This document shows, in pieces, positions 1 through 8,177 of a stretch of 64,000 nt of DNA. The number at the start of each line of letters is the position of its first letter. Position 1 is the stretch's first letter. Made by a program: the position numbers and the translations under genes. The notes under the pieces are model-generated. The model was not told where the DNA came from, ran no database searches, and saw nothing but the letters and a program-made list of their open reading frames with translations. Source of the stretch: CAIYRG01 sp964494505 (lineage in GTDB: Bacteria > Pseudomonadota > Alphaproteobacteria > Micropepsales > Micropepsaceae); the NCBI GenBank assembly GCA_964494505.1, contig CAZBRO010000002.1, positions 124,001-188,000 on the forward strand, given 5' to 3'.

Positions 1-1478
1 ATCTGATCTTTCAGGCGCGCGTTGAAGTAGGTGATGTCAATGAGCACCATCCGATCCAATAACGTCTGATCGAAACCCACTTCCCAGCTCTCGGATTTCT
101 CCGGCTTGAGATTTGGATTGCCGACGAAGGAGTCGGGTCCGGGCGTATAACCGTAAAGCTGATAAATGGTGGGCGCTTTGATGCCGGTTCCTGCCGCGGC
201 ATGGGGGCGGAAGCCATTGTCGAAACGATAGCTCGCCTGCAGCCGGTAGGTGAACGCGTTGGCGAAGCGATAATTTTCATCATAGCGCGTAGCCGCGCCC
301 AAAGCGAGACGATCGTTCCAAACGACATCGTATTGGCCGACATAGCCGTAATTCGTGTCATGCCGCGTGCTGGTGTCGGCGACGCCCGTCGGGTCGGTGT
401 TCTGGTATGTCTCGCGTTCGTAATCGAGCGCTGCGGTTACCTTTTGCGCCAAATCCGCGGTGCCGAAGTCGAGAGCGGTGACATAGGACGCGCGCACGCG
501 CTTCCCTTTATCCCCGGAGCTGCGCTCATCGGCTGGGGTGAACGACCCGCCATAACCGTTTCGCTCTGCCGCCAGCCCTTGAAGGCTCAGCGCATTTTGC
601 CAGTCTCCGCCGAGACCCTCGAACTCGGCCGCGACAAGACCCTGAAGCGATGTGTTCTTCAAATGCGCGTTGCTGTCCACCTCGAAGCCATAGGTGGGAC
701 CGGGTGGGAAATTGAAATCCTGCTGGTTCACGTCTGCCCGGAGCGTGGAGTAGCGCGTCACCGCTTTGATGCGGAAATTATCTGCGAGCGCGTATGTGAA
801 CTTCCCCCCGACTGTCCCATTACTGGAGCCGAGCTTTCGCGTGCCGAAGGGATTATCCGGCGTCCCGCCCGTCGCGTAATAGGCACCCGTGAGCGCATAA
901 TCGAGGGGGCCCACGACACCGGCGGCGCGCAACGACCCGTCGACGGTATCGAACGAACCCCCTTCCATGCGACCGCTGATGCCCTGTGCTTCGGCGCCCG
1001 AGGCGGTGATGTATTGGATCACACCGCCGATGGCATCGGAACCGTAGAGCGCGCTCTGCTCGCCGCGCAGCACCTCGACTTTGGCTGCGTCCTCCGCCAG
1101 CAAAGTCGCAAAATCGAACTCGCCGAAAAACGGATCACTGGCTTTGATGCCGTCCACCAGCACGAGCGTGTGGTTGGCCTCCGCCCCGCGGATGCGCACC
1201 TGCGTGAACTGGCCGACCGAACCGGAGCGGCTGACCGCCACACCTGGAACGTCGCGCAGCACGTCGGAGACGATATCGGTTTGCCGCTGTTCGAGGTCAA
1301 GCGGTTCCAGAACTGTCGCTGACGACCCCAAGAGGTCGCTGCGGATCGCGCCGAGCCGCGACGCGGTGATCACTAGCTGTTCGGGTACTTGTTCCGGCGC
1401 CGCTTGCGCCAGTGCTGCCGATGGCAGAACGCCGAAGCAAAACAAAAGAAAACGCGATGAAACGGAAATTTTGCGCAT
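1..1478 (-). CDS. btuB: BtuB-like TonB-dependent receptor, C-terminus outside window
   Basis: Outer-membrane receptor, most likely for cobalamin or a related corrinoid, driven by TonB. The frame begins MRKISVSSRFLLF, a signal peptide ending near ALAQ, followed by a TonB-box/plug start (EQLVITASRLG), the plug motifs VRIRGAEANHTLVLVDGI and LYGSDAIGGVIQYI, and then barrel sequence that runs off the left edge after about 490 residues. The ATG at 1478 was chosen because the signal peptide starts there. The cobalamin riboswitch directly upstream on the same strand supports a B12 substrate over iron or sugar. The last part of the barrel is missing only because the window ends. Confidence 0.9.
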   Translation of the reverse strand, partial: MRKISVSSRFLLFCFGVLPSAALAQAAPEQVPEQLVITASRLGAIRSDLLGSSATVLEPLDLEQRQTDIVSDVLRDVPGVAVSRSGSVGQFTQVRIRGAEANHTLVLVDGIKASDPFFGEFDFATLLAEDAAKVEVLRGEQSALYGSDAIGGVIQYITASGAEAQGISGRMEGGSFDTVDGSLRAAGVVGPLDYALTGAYYATGGTPDNPFGTRKLGSSNGTVGGKFTYALADNFRIKAVTRYSTLRADVNQQDFNFPPGPTYGFEVDSNAHLKNTSLQGLVAAEFEGLGGDWQNALSLQGLAAERNGYGGSFTPADERSSGDKGKRVRASYVTALDFGTADLAQKVTAALDYERETYQNTDPTGVADTSTRHDTNYGYVGQYDVVWNDRLALGAATRYDENYRFANAFTYRLQASYRFDNGFRPHAAAGTGIKAPTIYQLYGYTPGPDSFVGNPNLKPEKSESWEVGFDQTLLDRMVLIDITYFNARLKDQ

Positions 1479-1629
1479 GGCCAATCCCTTCGGACCGAAG
1501 TCCAGTTGCGTTCACGACCGGCGGCGCACGCGCATCAACGCGCTTGCCGCTACAGGCGGCGCAAAGCCGCCACGTCGCTCGCGGGGATTAGCCGTGCCTC
1601 GGACTCACCTGGTCCGGACATGAGCGACA

Positions 1630-1822
1630 CGCACCGGCCGGTCTTCTGGCTCGCGGGTCCGCGCGTCATGCCCGCCTTCCCAGGATCGCTCCCAGTGGCT
1701 GCGGCCGTTTCAGGCCGCCTGGTGCATGCGCTCGCCGCTCACAGTTGCAGGGACAGCCGCAGATTGGGGAAGTATCCCCCGCTGCGTTCCCGTGGAGCCC
1801 TCTCGGGCACCGGCGCGCATCG
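1630..1822 (-). ncRNA. Cobalamin (B12) riboswitch
   Basis: Read on the minus strand, the leader contains the conserved landmarks of the AdoCbl riboswitch in order: GGTGCCCGAGAGGGCT and GGGAA near 1775-1810, the core CTGCAACTGTGAGCGG near 1740-1755, the B12-box-like GCAGCCACTGGGA near 1690-1702, and the 3' segment GGGAAGGCG...GACCCGCGAGCCAGAAGACC near 1637-1685. It ends about 150 bases before the btuB start, so it should repress the receptor when cobalamin is plentiful. Boundaries are by eye and may be off by about 10 bases. Confidence 0.93.
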
Positions 1823-1962
1823 ATGAGACCCAAACTCGAATCTCACCTGAGAAGAATTTCCTCCTTCGGGGATAAGGCGTCAAGCCGGGGGGCCGCACAC
1901 TCGCGCCCGCGAAGCGGCTGCGCCATACTGCAACAACGCGTCTGGAGCGAAAGAAAATTACC

Positions 1963-2619
1963 GTGAGCGCACCCGATATCGAACTGCTGGTATTCGTCGA
2001 TGTCATCTGTCCCTGGTGCTATGTCGGCAAGCGCCGGCTCGAAAAGGCGCTCGCCATCCTCGGCGTGGGCGAACGCATTCGCGTCGGCTGGCTGCCCTTC
2101 GAGCTCAATCCCGATATGCCGCCGGAAGGCATGGAGCGGAAGCTCTACCGCTTGCGGAAGTTCGGCTCGTTGGAGCGCTCGCTCGAGCTGGATGCGCAGC
2201 TCACCGCGCTGGGCGAACAGGAAGGGCTCATTTTCCGCTACGACCTGATGCAGAGGACGCCAAACACGCTCAAAGCCCACCGGCTGATCTGGCTTGCCGG
2301 GCAGGCGGGCACGCAGGGGGCACTGATGGAAGCGCTGTTCCACGCCTATTTCACGCAAGCCCGCGACATTGGAGATGCGGGCGTTCTTGCCGATGTCGCG
2401 GCAATTGCCCGAATGGATCGCGCACGTGTCACGCAATTCCTGGCAAGCGGGGAGGGGACCGATCCTGTGCGCCATTACGAAGACGCCGCACGCCGCGCCG
2501 GCATCACCGGGGTCCCGGCGTTCATCGCCAACCGCAGGCCGCTATTCATGGGGGCTCAGCCGCCGGAGGCGATTGCCTCGGCCTTGCGCAGCGTGATGGG
2601 TCTGCAACCGGCGGCGTGA
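1963..2619 (+). CDS. DsbA-family oxidoreductase, FrnE-like
   Basis: Thioredoxin-fold protein of 218 residues with the redox motif CPWCY at about residues 16-20, directly after the first beta strand (ELLVFVDVI). The C-terminal GITGVPAFIAN segment carries the cis-proline loop typical of the FrnE/2-hydroxychromene isomerase branch of the DsbA clan. No signal peptide is seen, so it is probably cytoplasmic, as in FrnE. The start is GTG, with GGAG about 15 bases upstream. It diverges from the riboswitch-controlled btuB. A thiol-disulfide or isomerase role is expected; the substrate is unknown. Confidence 0.85.
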   Translation: MSAPDIELLVFVDVICPWCYVGKRRLEKALAILGVGERIRVGWLPFELNPDMPPEGMERKLYRLRKFGSLERSLELDAQLTALGEQEGLIFRYDLMQRTPNTLKAHRLIWLAGQAGTQGALMEALFHAYFTQARDIGDAGVLADVAAIARMDRARVTQFLASGEGTDPVRHYEDAARRAGITGVPAFIANRRPLFMGAQPPEAIASALRSVMGLQPAA

Positions 2620-2621
2620 AA

Positions 2622-2969
2622 TCAATGATGCGGTGCTGCCGAAGCGCGGACGCGGGGCTTTCTCCGGGCTGTCTTCTTCTTTGGTCCAGTTGTCTCTGCT
2701 GCGTCCGTCATTGTTCGCATCGCCTGCCGCACGCGTGAGCGCACAGGCATGCTGCGGCGAGACAGCTTCGGCATCCCACCGTTTTGAGTTTGCCGCCAAA
2801 GCGCAAAAAGGCCGCCCACAAGAGCCCCTATGCCAAGTGACGCCGCGCCCCATGTGAGGGGCCGCGCTTTGATGGTTTGGAGCCCGTCCTTCGCCCAATC
2901 TTCGATGTGGTCCGTCATTTCTTTTGCTGCTCCGGTCACGTCTTCCGATGCATTTCGCAAAGTCAGCAT
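2622..2969 (-). CDS. Small membrane-anchored protein, DUF883/ElaB-like
   Basis: Protein of 115 residues. The N-terminal half is an acidic amphipathic helix (SEDVTGAAKEMTDHIEDWAK), then comes a PLTWGAASLGIGALVGGLFALWR transmembrane-type stretch near residues 37-58, and the tail is highly basic (KKKTARRKPR). This layout resembles the DUF883/YqjD group of stress-related membrane proteins, although here a long basic tail follows the membrane segment. GGGGA lies about 6 bases before the ATG. An EcfG-like promoter (3000-3025) points at it, so general-stress control is likely. It converges on the FrnE-like gene with a 2-base gap. Confidence 0.6.
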   Translation of the reverse strand: MLTLRNASEDVTGAAKEMTDHIEDWAKDGLQTIKARPLTWGAASLGIGALVGGLFALWRQTQNGGMPKLSRRSMPVRSRVRQAMRTMTDAAETTGPKKKTARRKPRVRASAAPHH

Positions 2970-2999
2970 AAACGTCCCCTACGGTAATTGCTGCGAGGG

Positions 3000-3025
3000 A
3001 ACGTGCGGTCGAGCCGATCAGTTCC
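3000..3025 (-). promoter_or_regulatory. Putative sigma-EcfG promoter (leftward)
   Basis: On the minus strand the sequence reads GGAAC (3025-3021), 17 bases, then CGTT (3003-3000), the alphaproteobacterial general-stress sigma factor pattern. It lies about 30 bases upstream of the membrane-protein start at 2969. Confidence 0.6.
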
Positions 3026-3072
3026 GCGTCTGATGCAGCTGCGGCTATTACCATAGCCGCGAATTTTTCCTT

Positions 3073-3097
3073 GGAACTCAATCGCATGGCCCGAGTT
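3073..3097 (+). promoter_or_regulatory. Putative sigma-EcfG promoter (rightward)
   Basis: GGAAC at 3073-3077, a 16-base spacer and AGTT at 3094-3097 fit the EcfG pattern with one deviation in the -10 element. It precedes the gene at 3127 and probably also serves the stress-protein gene at 3545. Confidence 0.55.
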
Positions 3098-3126
3098 GTG
3101 AAGCCAACCCTAGAATGGAGGAGCAT

Positions 3127-3513
3127 ATGCGCCATTTGTTGAGTGCAGCGACCGCAGCGATCTTGATTGCCGGCTACGGCGCTGCTGTTGCCCAATACAA
3201 TACCAATTCCGCAAACACCAATCCGCCCGCCGCCACCAGCACCAATCAAGCGACGGGTCCCGCTCAGAACACCAATCAGGCACCCGGTAATCCCGCGGTG
3301 AAGACCAGCGAAGGCAACAATCCGGGTGCTCCGGCGGCGGGTGCGAACAGCTTCACCGAAGGTCAAGCCAAAGCCCGTATCGAAGCGCGTGGCTATGCGA
3401 ATGTGAGCGGCCTCGCCAAGGACACGAACGGATTCTGGCGTGGCAAGGCGATGAAAGACGGCAAGTCCGTCGCCGTTACGCTCGATTATCAGGGCAACGT
3501 GACCGTCGAATAG
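3127..3513 (+). CDS. Exported protein with Asn/Thr/Pro-rich linker and PepSY-like C-terminus
   Basis: The start at 3127 (MRHLLSAATAA) has GGAGG five bases upstream and opens a signal peptide cleaved near AVAQ. A low-complexity region follows (repeated NTN, TNQA, NPAV; residues about 25-70), then a compact domain of about 55 residues (EGQAKARIEARGYANVSGL...FWRGKAMKDGKSVAVTLDY) that resembles small PepSY/YpeB-type domains. The family match is by eye only. It sits 31 bases upstream of the YflT-like gene and behind an EcfG-like promoter, so it is probably part of the general stress response in the periplasm. Confidence 0.6.
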   Translation: MRHLLSAATAAILIAGYGAAVAQYNTNSANTNPPAATSTNQATGPAQNTNQAPGNPAVKTSEGNNPGAPAAGANSFTEGQAKARIEARGYANVSGLAKDTNGFWRGKAMKDGKSVAVTLDYQGNVTVE

Positions 3514-3544
3514 CACACATAACCAGCTACGAAGGAAGACACAC

Positions 3545-4180
3545 ATGACCGTCACGATTTCACGTCTCTATGACGATTATTCCGCCGCCGGCCAGGCGGT
3601 GAGCGATCTGGAAGCCGCCGGGCTTTCGTCGCGCGACATCAGCATCGTCGCGAGCAATGCCGACAATTGGTATCAGGGCGGCCGAGACATGCGCACCGAC
3701 CGTGTAGATAGGGAGGGCGACCGGGCGGAGGGCGCGGAAGCCGGCGCTGGCATTGGTGCGGTCGTTGTGGGCGCGGCCGGTCTCCTCGCCGGTCTGGGCG
3801 TCATCGCCATTCCGGGTATCGGGCCGGTGGTTGCGGCGGGATGGCTGGCCGCCACCGCTGCGGGCGCGGTTACCGGCGGTATTGCGGGCGGCATCATCGG
3901 TGGGCTGACCCAGGCCGGCGTCAGCAAGGACGAGGCCCATGTTTATGCCGAAGGCGTGCGCCGTGGCGGAACTTTGGTGACGGCGCGGGTGCCGGACGGC
4001 GAGCGCTCCCGCTATGAAGCCATCCTCGACAGTTCGGCGGTGAACATCCGCGAGCGCGGCGAGATCTATCGGCGCGAGGGCTGGACCGGCTTCGACGAGA
4101 AAGCGAAGCCCTATACGGCCGAGCAGGCGCGCCGCGAACGGGAGGCCTACAGGTCTTCGGGCATGGATCGCCCGCTCTAA
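3545..4180 (+). CDS. General stress protein, YflT-like with glycine-zipper centre
   Basis: Protein of 211 residues. The N-terminal segment (TVTISRLYDDYSAAGQAVSDLEAAGLSSRDISIVA) resembles the heat-induced stress protein YflT fold. The centre (about 70-130) is a long Gly/Ala-rich hydrophobic stretch typical of glycine-zipper membrane insertion. The C-terminus repeats a ferredoxin-like half (DEAHVYAEGVRRGGTLVTARV) and ends in a charged tail. GAAGGA lies upstream of the ATG. Probably stress-induced from the promoter at 3073. Its molecular activity is unknown. Confidence 0.65.
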   Translation: MTVTISRLYDDYSAAGQAVSDLEAAGLSSRDISIVASNADNWYQGGRDMRTDRVDREGDRAEGAEAGAGIGAVVVGAAGLLAGLGVIAIPGIGPVVAAGWLAATAAGAVTGGIAGGIIGGLTQAGVSKDEAHVYAEGVRRGGTLVTARVPDGERSRYEAILDSSAVNIRERGEIYRREGWTGFDEKAKPYTAEQARREREAYRSSGMDRPL

Positions 4181-4195
4181 GAGAGGTTCCTCCGG

Positions 4196-4232
4196 CAGGG
4201 CTCCGCGTCGCTGGCGCGGGACCCTGTTCTTT
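4196..4232 (+). terminator. Rho-independent terminator
   Basis: CAGGG-CT-CCGCG pairs with CGCGG-GA-CCCTG around a short loop and is followed by TTCTTT, 15 bases after the stress-protein stop codon. Confidence 0.6.
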
Positions 4233-4330
4233 GGGCAAACCCCTCCGTCATCAAGTCTGCCATTAAGTCTGGCGCGAAATTTGCGTTTCGGGCGCTTGGC
4301 GGTTGGCCGCGATTGGGGCAAATATGCGCC

Positions 4331-5707
4331 ATGACCGAGATACAACACGCGGGCGTCGCCGGGACCTTCTATCCGGCCGACCCCAATGAACTCGCTGCCG
4401 GCGTGGACGCGAGTCTCGCCAAGGCCGCGCCTCTGCCGTTGAGCCCCAAAGCCGTGATCGCGCCCCATGCCGGGCATATTTATTCGGGCGATGTCGCGGG
4501 GTCGGCCTACAGCCTGCTCGCCAAGCGCAGAGGTGAGATCAAGCGCGTGATCCTGATGGGCCCCAATCATCGACAGCCGGTGCGCGGCATGGCGCTGTCT
4601 CCGGCCAATGCGTGGGCGACGCCGTTCGGGCCTCTGGCCGTCGAAACCGCCGCGCGCGATTCCCTGGCTCGCCAGCCGGGGGTCACGGTCGACGCAGCGC
4701 CTTTCGTCAACGAACATAGCCTGGAAGTTCATCTGCCCTTCATCCAGCGGGCGCTCGGCAACGTGCAGGTCCTGCCCATCCTGGTCGGCCAGACGCCGAA
4801 GGAGCAGGTGTCGCAGGCGCTCGATCTGCTCTGGGGCGGACCCGAGACGGCCATCATCATTTCGTCCGATCTGAGCCACTACCACGATTACGACACGTGC
4901 ACCGCCAAGGACGCCGAGACCACCGTCGCCATCGAGCGGCTCCAGCCGCAAGGCTGCGACGGCGATCGCGCCTGCGGGCGCTATTCGATCCATGGATTGC
5001 TGGATCAGGCGCAGCGGCGCGATTTGCGCGCCACCGCGCTCGATGTGAGAAATTCCGGCGACACCCGCGGGGGCCGCGAGCGCGTGGTGGGCTACGGCTC
5101 GTTCGCTTTCGAATATGCGCATTCGGCATCGCTCGACACCGGCACGCGCGATCTTCTGGTGCGGCTTGCCAAGGAAGTGGTCCGCCAGGGCGCGCACAAT
5201 CCGGGCCAGCCGATCAATGTGCAGTTCCAGGGACCGATCCCGCGGTTGCTGCGCGCCCAGCGCGCGACCTTCGTGACGCTGAAGATCGGCGACCGCTTGC
5301 GCGGCTGCCGCGGGTCGCTGCTGCCGCATAAGCCGCTGGTCAACGATATCGTCGAGAATGCGCGCAAATCGGCGTTCGACGATCCGCGCTTTCCGCCGCT
5401 CACGGCGGCCGAGCTGGATCAGCTCAATTTCCATATTTCGATTCTCTCGACGCCGCGACGCATCCGCATCGAAACCGAAGCCGAGCTTGCGCGTGCTCTG
5501 CGTCCGGACATCGATGGGCTCATCATCCGCGACCAGGGAAAACAGGCGATCTTCCTGCCGAGCGTGTGGGAAGGCATCCACGATCCGTTGAGCTTCATCC
5601 GGCATCTGAAGCACAAGGCGGGACTGCCGGTGGATCATTGGTCGCCGAGCTTCGAGGCCTACCGCTATGTGACGGAAAGCTTCGGAGACCCGGCCGGCCA
5701 CGCGTAG
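4331..5707 (+). CDS. AmmeMemoRadiSam system protein B-A fusion (MEMO1 + AMMECR1)
   Basis: Fusion of about 458 residues. Residues about 1-270 are MEMO-like, with PHAGHIYSGDVAGSAY, NEHSLEVHLPF and SSDLSHYHDY carrying the conserved His/Asp metal-site residues. Residues about 275-455 are AMMECR1-like, with the signature LRGCRGSLLPH and the FDDPRFPPL segment. Fused B-A proteins and neighbouring radical SAM enzymes define the AmmeMemoRadiSam system, whose substrate is not established. The radical SAM partner is the convergent gene at 6114-7220. ATG 4331 was preferred to the upstream TTG at 4313 because the MEMO homology begins at TEIQHAGVAGTFYP. Confidence 0.9.
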   Translation: MTEIQHAGVAGTFYPADPNELAAGVDASLAKAAPLPLSPKAVIAPHAGHIYSGDVAGSAYSLLAKRRGEIKRVILMGPNHRQPVRGMALSPANAWATPFGPLAVETAARDSLARQPGVTVDAAPFVNEHSLEVHLPFIQRALGNVQVLPILVGQTPKEQVSQALDLLWGGPETAIIISSDLSHYHDYDTCTAKDAETTVAIERLQPQGCDGDRACGRYSIHGLLDQAQRRDLRATALDVRNSGDTRGGRERVVGYGSFAFEYAHSASLDTGTRDLLVRLAKEVVRQGAHNPGQPINVQFQGPIPRLLRAQRATFVTLKIGDRLRGCRGSLLPHKPLVNDIVENARKSAFDDPRFPPLTAAELDQLNFHISILSTPRRIRIETEAELARALRPDIDGLIIRDQGKQAIFLPSVWEGIHDPLSFIRHLKHKAGLPVDHWSPSFEAYRYVTESFGDPAGHA

Positions 5708-6113
5708 CCGGCCTCAATTTGTCATCCTGGCCGGGCACCGCGAAAGCGGGCGCGAGCCGCCGGGATAGCCCGTTTTGTCATTCATCCCCCCCTCCCCACC
5801 GCTGAAACGGGGATAAGTGGAATTGTTCTTCAGGGATTCCGCGGCACCGAGCGGGGGTAAGGTCATTTTATTTGGCGCCGATTCCGGTGCGATAAAGGTG
5901 CAAAAGCCTCCCATCCGGCAATCTTCGTCATCTGTATTTCGCGCGCCATCGAATCTCCTTCCGCTTAAAGCCGCATGAAAAGATATGGGGTCGCGGGTGG
6001 AGAGCACACATCCATCGGCGTAAAGAAAATTTGAGTTTTGGGGAGCCCGGTCTTGCCCAGCCTCCGGCCCTTCGAACCACCTCCCCCGCACGCGGAGGAG
6101 GAAAATCCAGCTG
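5708..6113. repeat. Intergenic palindromic repeats between convergent genes
   Basis: There is no credible gene in this 400-base gap. It holds a GTCATCCTGGCCGGG...CCGGGATAGCCC-type imperfect palindrome at about 5718-5780, and a copy of the CTCCGGCCC...CCACCTCCCCC...GGAGGAGG element at about 6061-6102. The second is the same family that is found inside two coding regions of this window (22891 and 42002). Confidence 0.7.
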
Positions 6114-7220
6114 TCAGGCCGGCTGAAAATTGGCGAGCTTTACCGGCAGGCGTTTTGAGCCCCATTGGCCCGGCGGTCCGCTGAACACGCCGGCGCATTG
6201 GGTGCCGCAGGAAAGGCACTTGCCCCCGCCGTCCAGGCGATAGGCGCCGAGTACATACCAATCGCGCTCGATCAGGCAGGCGCCGCATTGGTGGCAATAG
6301 GTGCTCTGCCGTCCGACATCATGGACATTGCCGGCATAGGCGTAGCGCACACCGTTCTCCATCGCGATTCGGCGCGCCATCGCGAGCGTCGCGTGCGGTG
6401 TGCGCGGCTTGTCGAGCATGCGGAAATCGGGATGGAAGGCCGAGAAATGCAGCGGCACATCCGGTCCCAATTTCTCCGCCACCCATTTCGACAGCGCTTC
6501 GATTTCCTTCGGCGAATCGTTCTCGCCCGGGATCAGAAGCGTCGTGATCTCGAACCAGGTCTTGGTTTCGTGCTTGAGATACTCAAGCGTTTCCAGCACC
6601 GGCTGGAGATGGGACTTCGTGATCTTGTAATAGAACGCCTCGGTAAAGGCTTTCAAATCCACATTCGCCGCATCGATGTGACGATAGAACTCCGCGCGCG
6701 GGAGCGGGTTCATGTAACCGGCCGTCACCGACACCGTTTTGATGCCCACCGCATGGCAGGCTTCCGCCACATCCATCGCATATTCGAAGAAAATCGTCGG
6801 ATCGTTGTAGGTGAACGCGATCGAGCGGCAGCCGAGCTTCACGCAGGCCGCCGCCAGCACCTCGGGCGTGGCGCGGTCGGCCAGCGTATCGGTTTCGCGG
6901 CTCTTGGAGATGTCGTGGTTCTGGCAGAAGGCGCAGGAGAGATTGCACCCGGCGGTGCCGAAGCTGAGCACGGGCGTGCCGGGGAGGAAATGGTTCAGCG
7001 GCTTCTTCTCGATGGGATCGACGCAGAACCCTGACGAGCGGCCCCAAGTGGTGAGCACGATCTCGCCGTGCTGCGCTGCCCGCACGAAACAAAGCCCGCG
7101 CTGGCCTTCATGCAGCTTGCATTCGCGCGGGCAGACATCGCAGCGGATGCGGCCGTCGTCGAGCTTCGTCCAATAATTTGTGCGAACGGTGTCGGAAGGT
7201 AGCGGATCGAGAATGCTCAT
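6114..7220 (-). CDS. amrS: AmmeMemoRadiSam system radical SAM protein
   Basis: Protein of about 368 residues with the radical SAM cluster motif CNLSCAFC at about 92-99 (Cys 92, 96, 99). It has an N-terminal cysteine cluster (CDVCPREC) and C-terminal zinc-binding-like pairs (CHQCGAC and CLSCGTQC). This domain order is that of the AmrS family. It should cleave SAM reductively and act with the MEMO/AMMECR1 fusion encoded opposite. The ATG at 7220 (MSILDPLPSD) was preferred to one 24 bases upstream because the family sequence begins there; no strong ribosome-binding site is visible for either. Confidence 0.9.
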   Translation of the reverse strand: MSILDPLPSDTVRTNYWTKLDDGRIRCDVCPRECKLHEGQRGLCFVRAAQHGEIVLTTWGRSSGFCVDPIEKKPLNHFLPGTPVLSFGTAGCNLSCAFCQNHDISKSRETDTLADRATPEVLAAACVKLGCRSIAFTYNDPTIFFEYAMDVAEACHAVGIKTVSVTAGYMNPLPRAEFYRHIDAANVDLKAFTEAFYYKITKSHLQPVLETLEYLKHETKTWFEITTLLIPGENDSPKEIEALSKWVAEKLGPDVPLHFSAFHPDFRMLDKPRTPHATLAMARRIAMENGVRYAYAGNVHDVGRQSTYCHQCGACLIERDWYVLGAYRLDGGGKCLSCGTQCAGVFSGPPGQWGSKRLPVKLANFQPA

Positions 7221-7230
7221 GGAACAAAAT

Positions 7231-7311
7231 CGCGAATGGCGCATAGCGAATAGCGAATGCGTGCGCGATTGCCCATCATGTGCCGCTCACTTATTCGCTA
7301 CGCCCCATTCG
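7231..7311. repeat. Inverted repeat of the CGAATGGCG...ATTCGCTACG type
   Basis: CGAATGGCGCATAGCGAAT (7233-7251) is an imperfect inverted copy of ATTCGCTACGCCCCATTCG (about 7293-7311), with GCGAATAGCGAAT as a further short tandem. It lies between two minus-strand genes and may act as a transcript-end structure. Confidence 0.6.
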
Positions 7312-7317
7312 CCTCTT

Positions 7318-8073
7318 TCACCGCCCCGGCACCATGCCGCGTTCCTTGTAGACCTTTGCGGCCTCAGGGCCCGACAGATAGCTCAGCAGTTCCTTGGCGG
7401 CGGCAGGGTCCTTCGACTTCGCGCCGATGAAGCCGGAAAGCCGCGTCGGAGTGGAAATCGCCTCGGGCAGAGGCCCCACCACTTCCACGCCCTTTTCCGT
7501 GATGATCTCGCTGATGAAGGTGAGCCCGACATCGACCTGGCCGTCGGCCAGCATCTTCATTGCGCCCGCGCCGCCCTGGGCAAGCTTGATCTTGGGCTGC
7601 ATCTCTTCGGAAATGCCGAGCTTCTTCAATGTCTCGTTCATGCTGACGCCGGCCGCGGCGCCTCCTTTCGGGTCGGGATAGGAAATCGACTTCGCCGACA
7701 GGAACAGCTTCTTCACCGCTTCCGGGGTGGAGATGTCGGGGTGAGGCGTGCCCGGCCTGACCGCGACGCCAACGGCCACATGGGCGAGCGGCGTCTCGGT
7801 CGCTGTCACCACATTGCCCGAGGCGAGCACGTCGGGATAGGGCGGCTGGACGATGGGAACGTCGAAGGCGTCACCCTTGACCACCTGGGCTTTGGTGCCG
7901 TTGCCGGAGCCGAAGGTCGCCTTGACCTTGTGGCCGGTCTTCTTTTCGAAGCCCGGGATCATCTCCTCGACGGCGGCGCGGATGCCGCCGGGCGCGACCA
8001 GCGTGATTTCGGCCGCCTGCACGGAAGCCGTCATTGTGAGCGCGATGATAACCGTCGACAGCAGATATTTCAT
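7318..8073 (-). CDS. Periplasmic substrate-binding protein, ModA-like
   Basis: Exported protein of 251 residues. The signal peptide ends at VQA-AEITL, and a type-2 periplasmic binding fold follows (APGGIRAAVEEMIPGFEKKTGHKV, FGSGNGTKAQV, DVGLTFISEI). It matches the molybdate/tungstate-type extracellular solute-binding group. No permease or ATPase gene is adjacent, so it is an orphan and the ligand could be another small anion. GGGAGG precedes the ATG. Confidence 0.75.
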   Translation of the reverse strand: MKYLLSTVIIALTMTASVQAAEITLVAPGGIRAAVEEMIPGFEKKTGHKVKATFGSGNGTKAQVVKGDAFDVPIVQPPYPDVLASGNVVTATETPLAHVAVGVAVRPGTPHPDISTPEAVKKLFLSAKSISYPDPKGGAAAGVSMNETLKKLGISEEMQPKIKLAQGGAGAMKMLADGQVDVGLTFISEIITEKGVEVVGPLPEAISTPTRLSGFIGAKSKDPAAAKELLSYLSGPEAAKVYKERGMVPGR

Positions 8074-8096
8074 AAATCCCTCCCTGGCCGGGCCTC

Positions 8097-8128
8097 GAAT
8101 AAGAGCCGGATCGATCCGGCTCTTATTC
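8097..8128. terminator. Perfect 32-base palindrome, probable terminator
   Basis: The sequence is completely self-complementary around 8112/8113. The arms begin GAATAAGAGCCGGATC and the structure ends in an A/T-rich foot. It lies between the PEP-CTERM gene end and the binding-protein start, fitting a terminator for the former. It could equally be a symmetric operator for the latter. Confidence 0.65.
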
Positions 8129-8177
8129 TATAGGCAGAAGGGAGGTTGCGTCGATTCCGGCGCAGCAGGCCTGACGC

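Noticed and set aside
3560..5701. Long open frame (over 700 codons) on the minus strand opposite the stress protein and MEMO/AMMECR1 genes
   Set aside because: It is a GC-rich shadow: Arg/Ala/Gly-rich with no recognisable domain, while the plus strand carries clear families.
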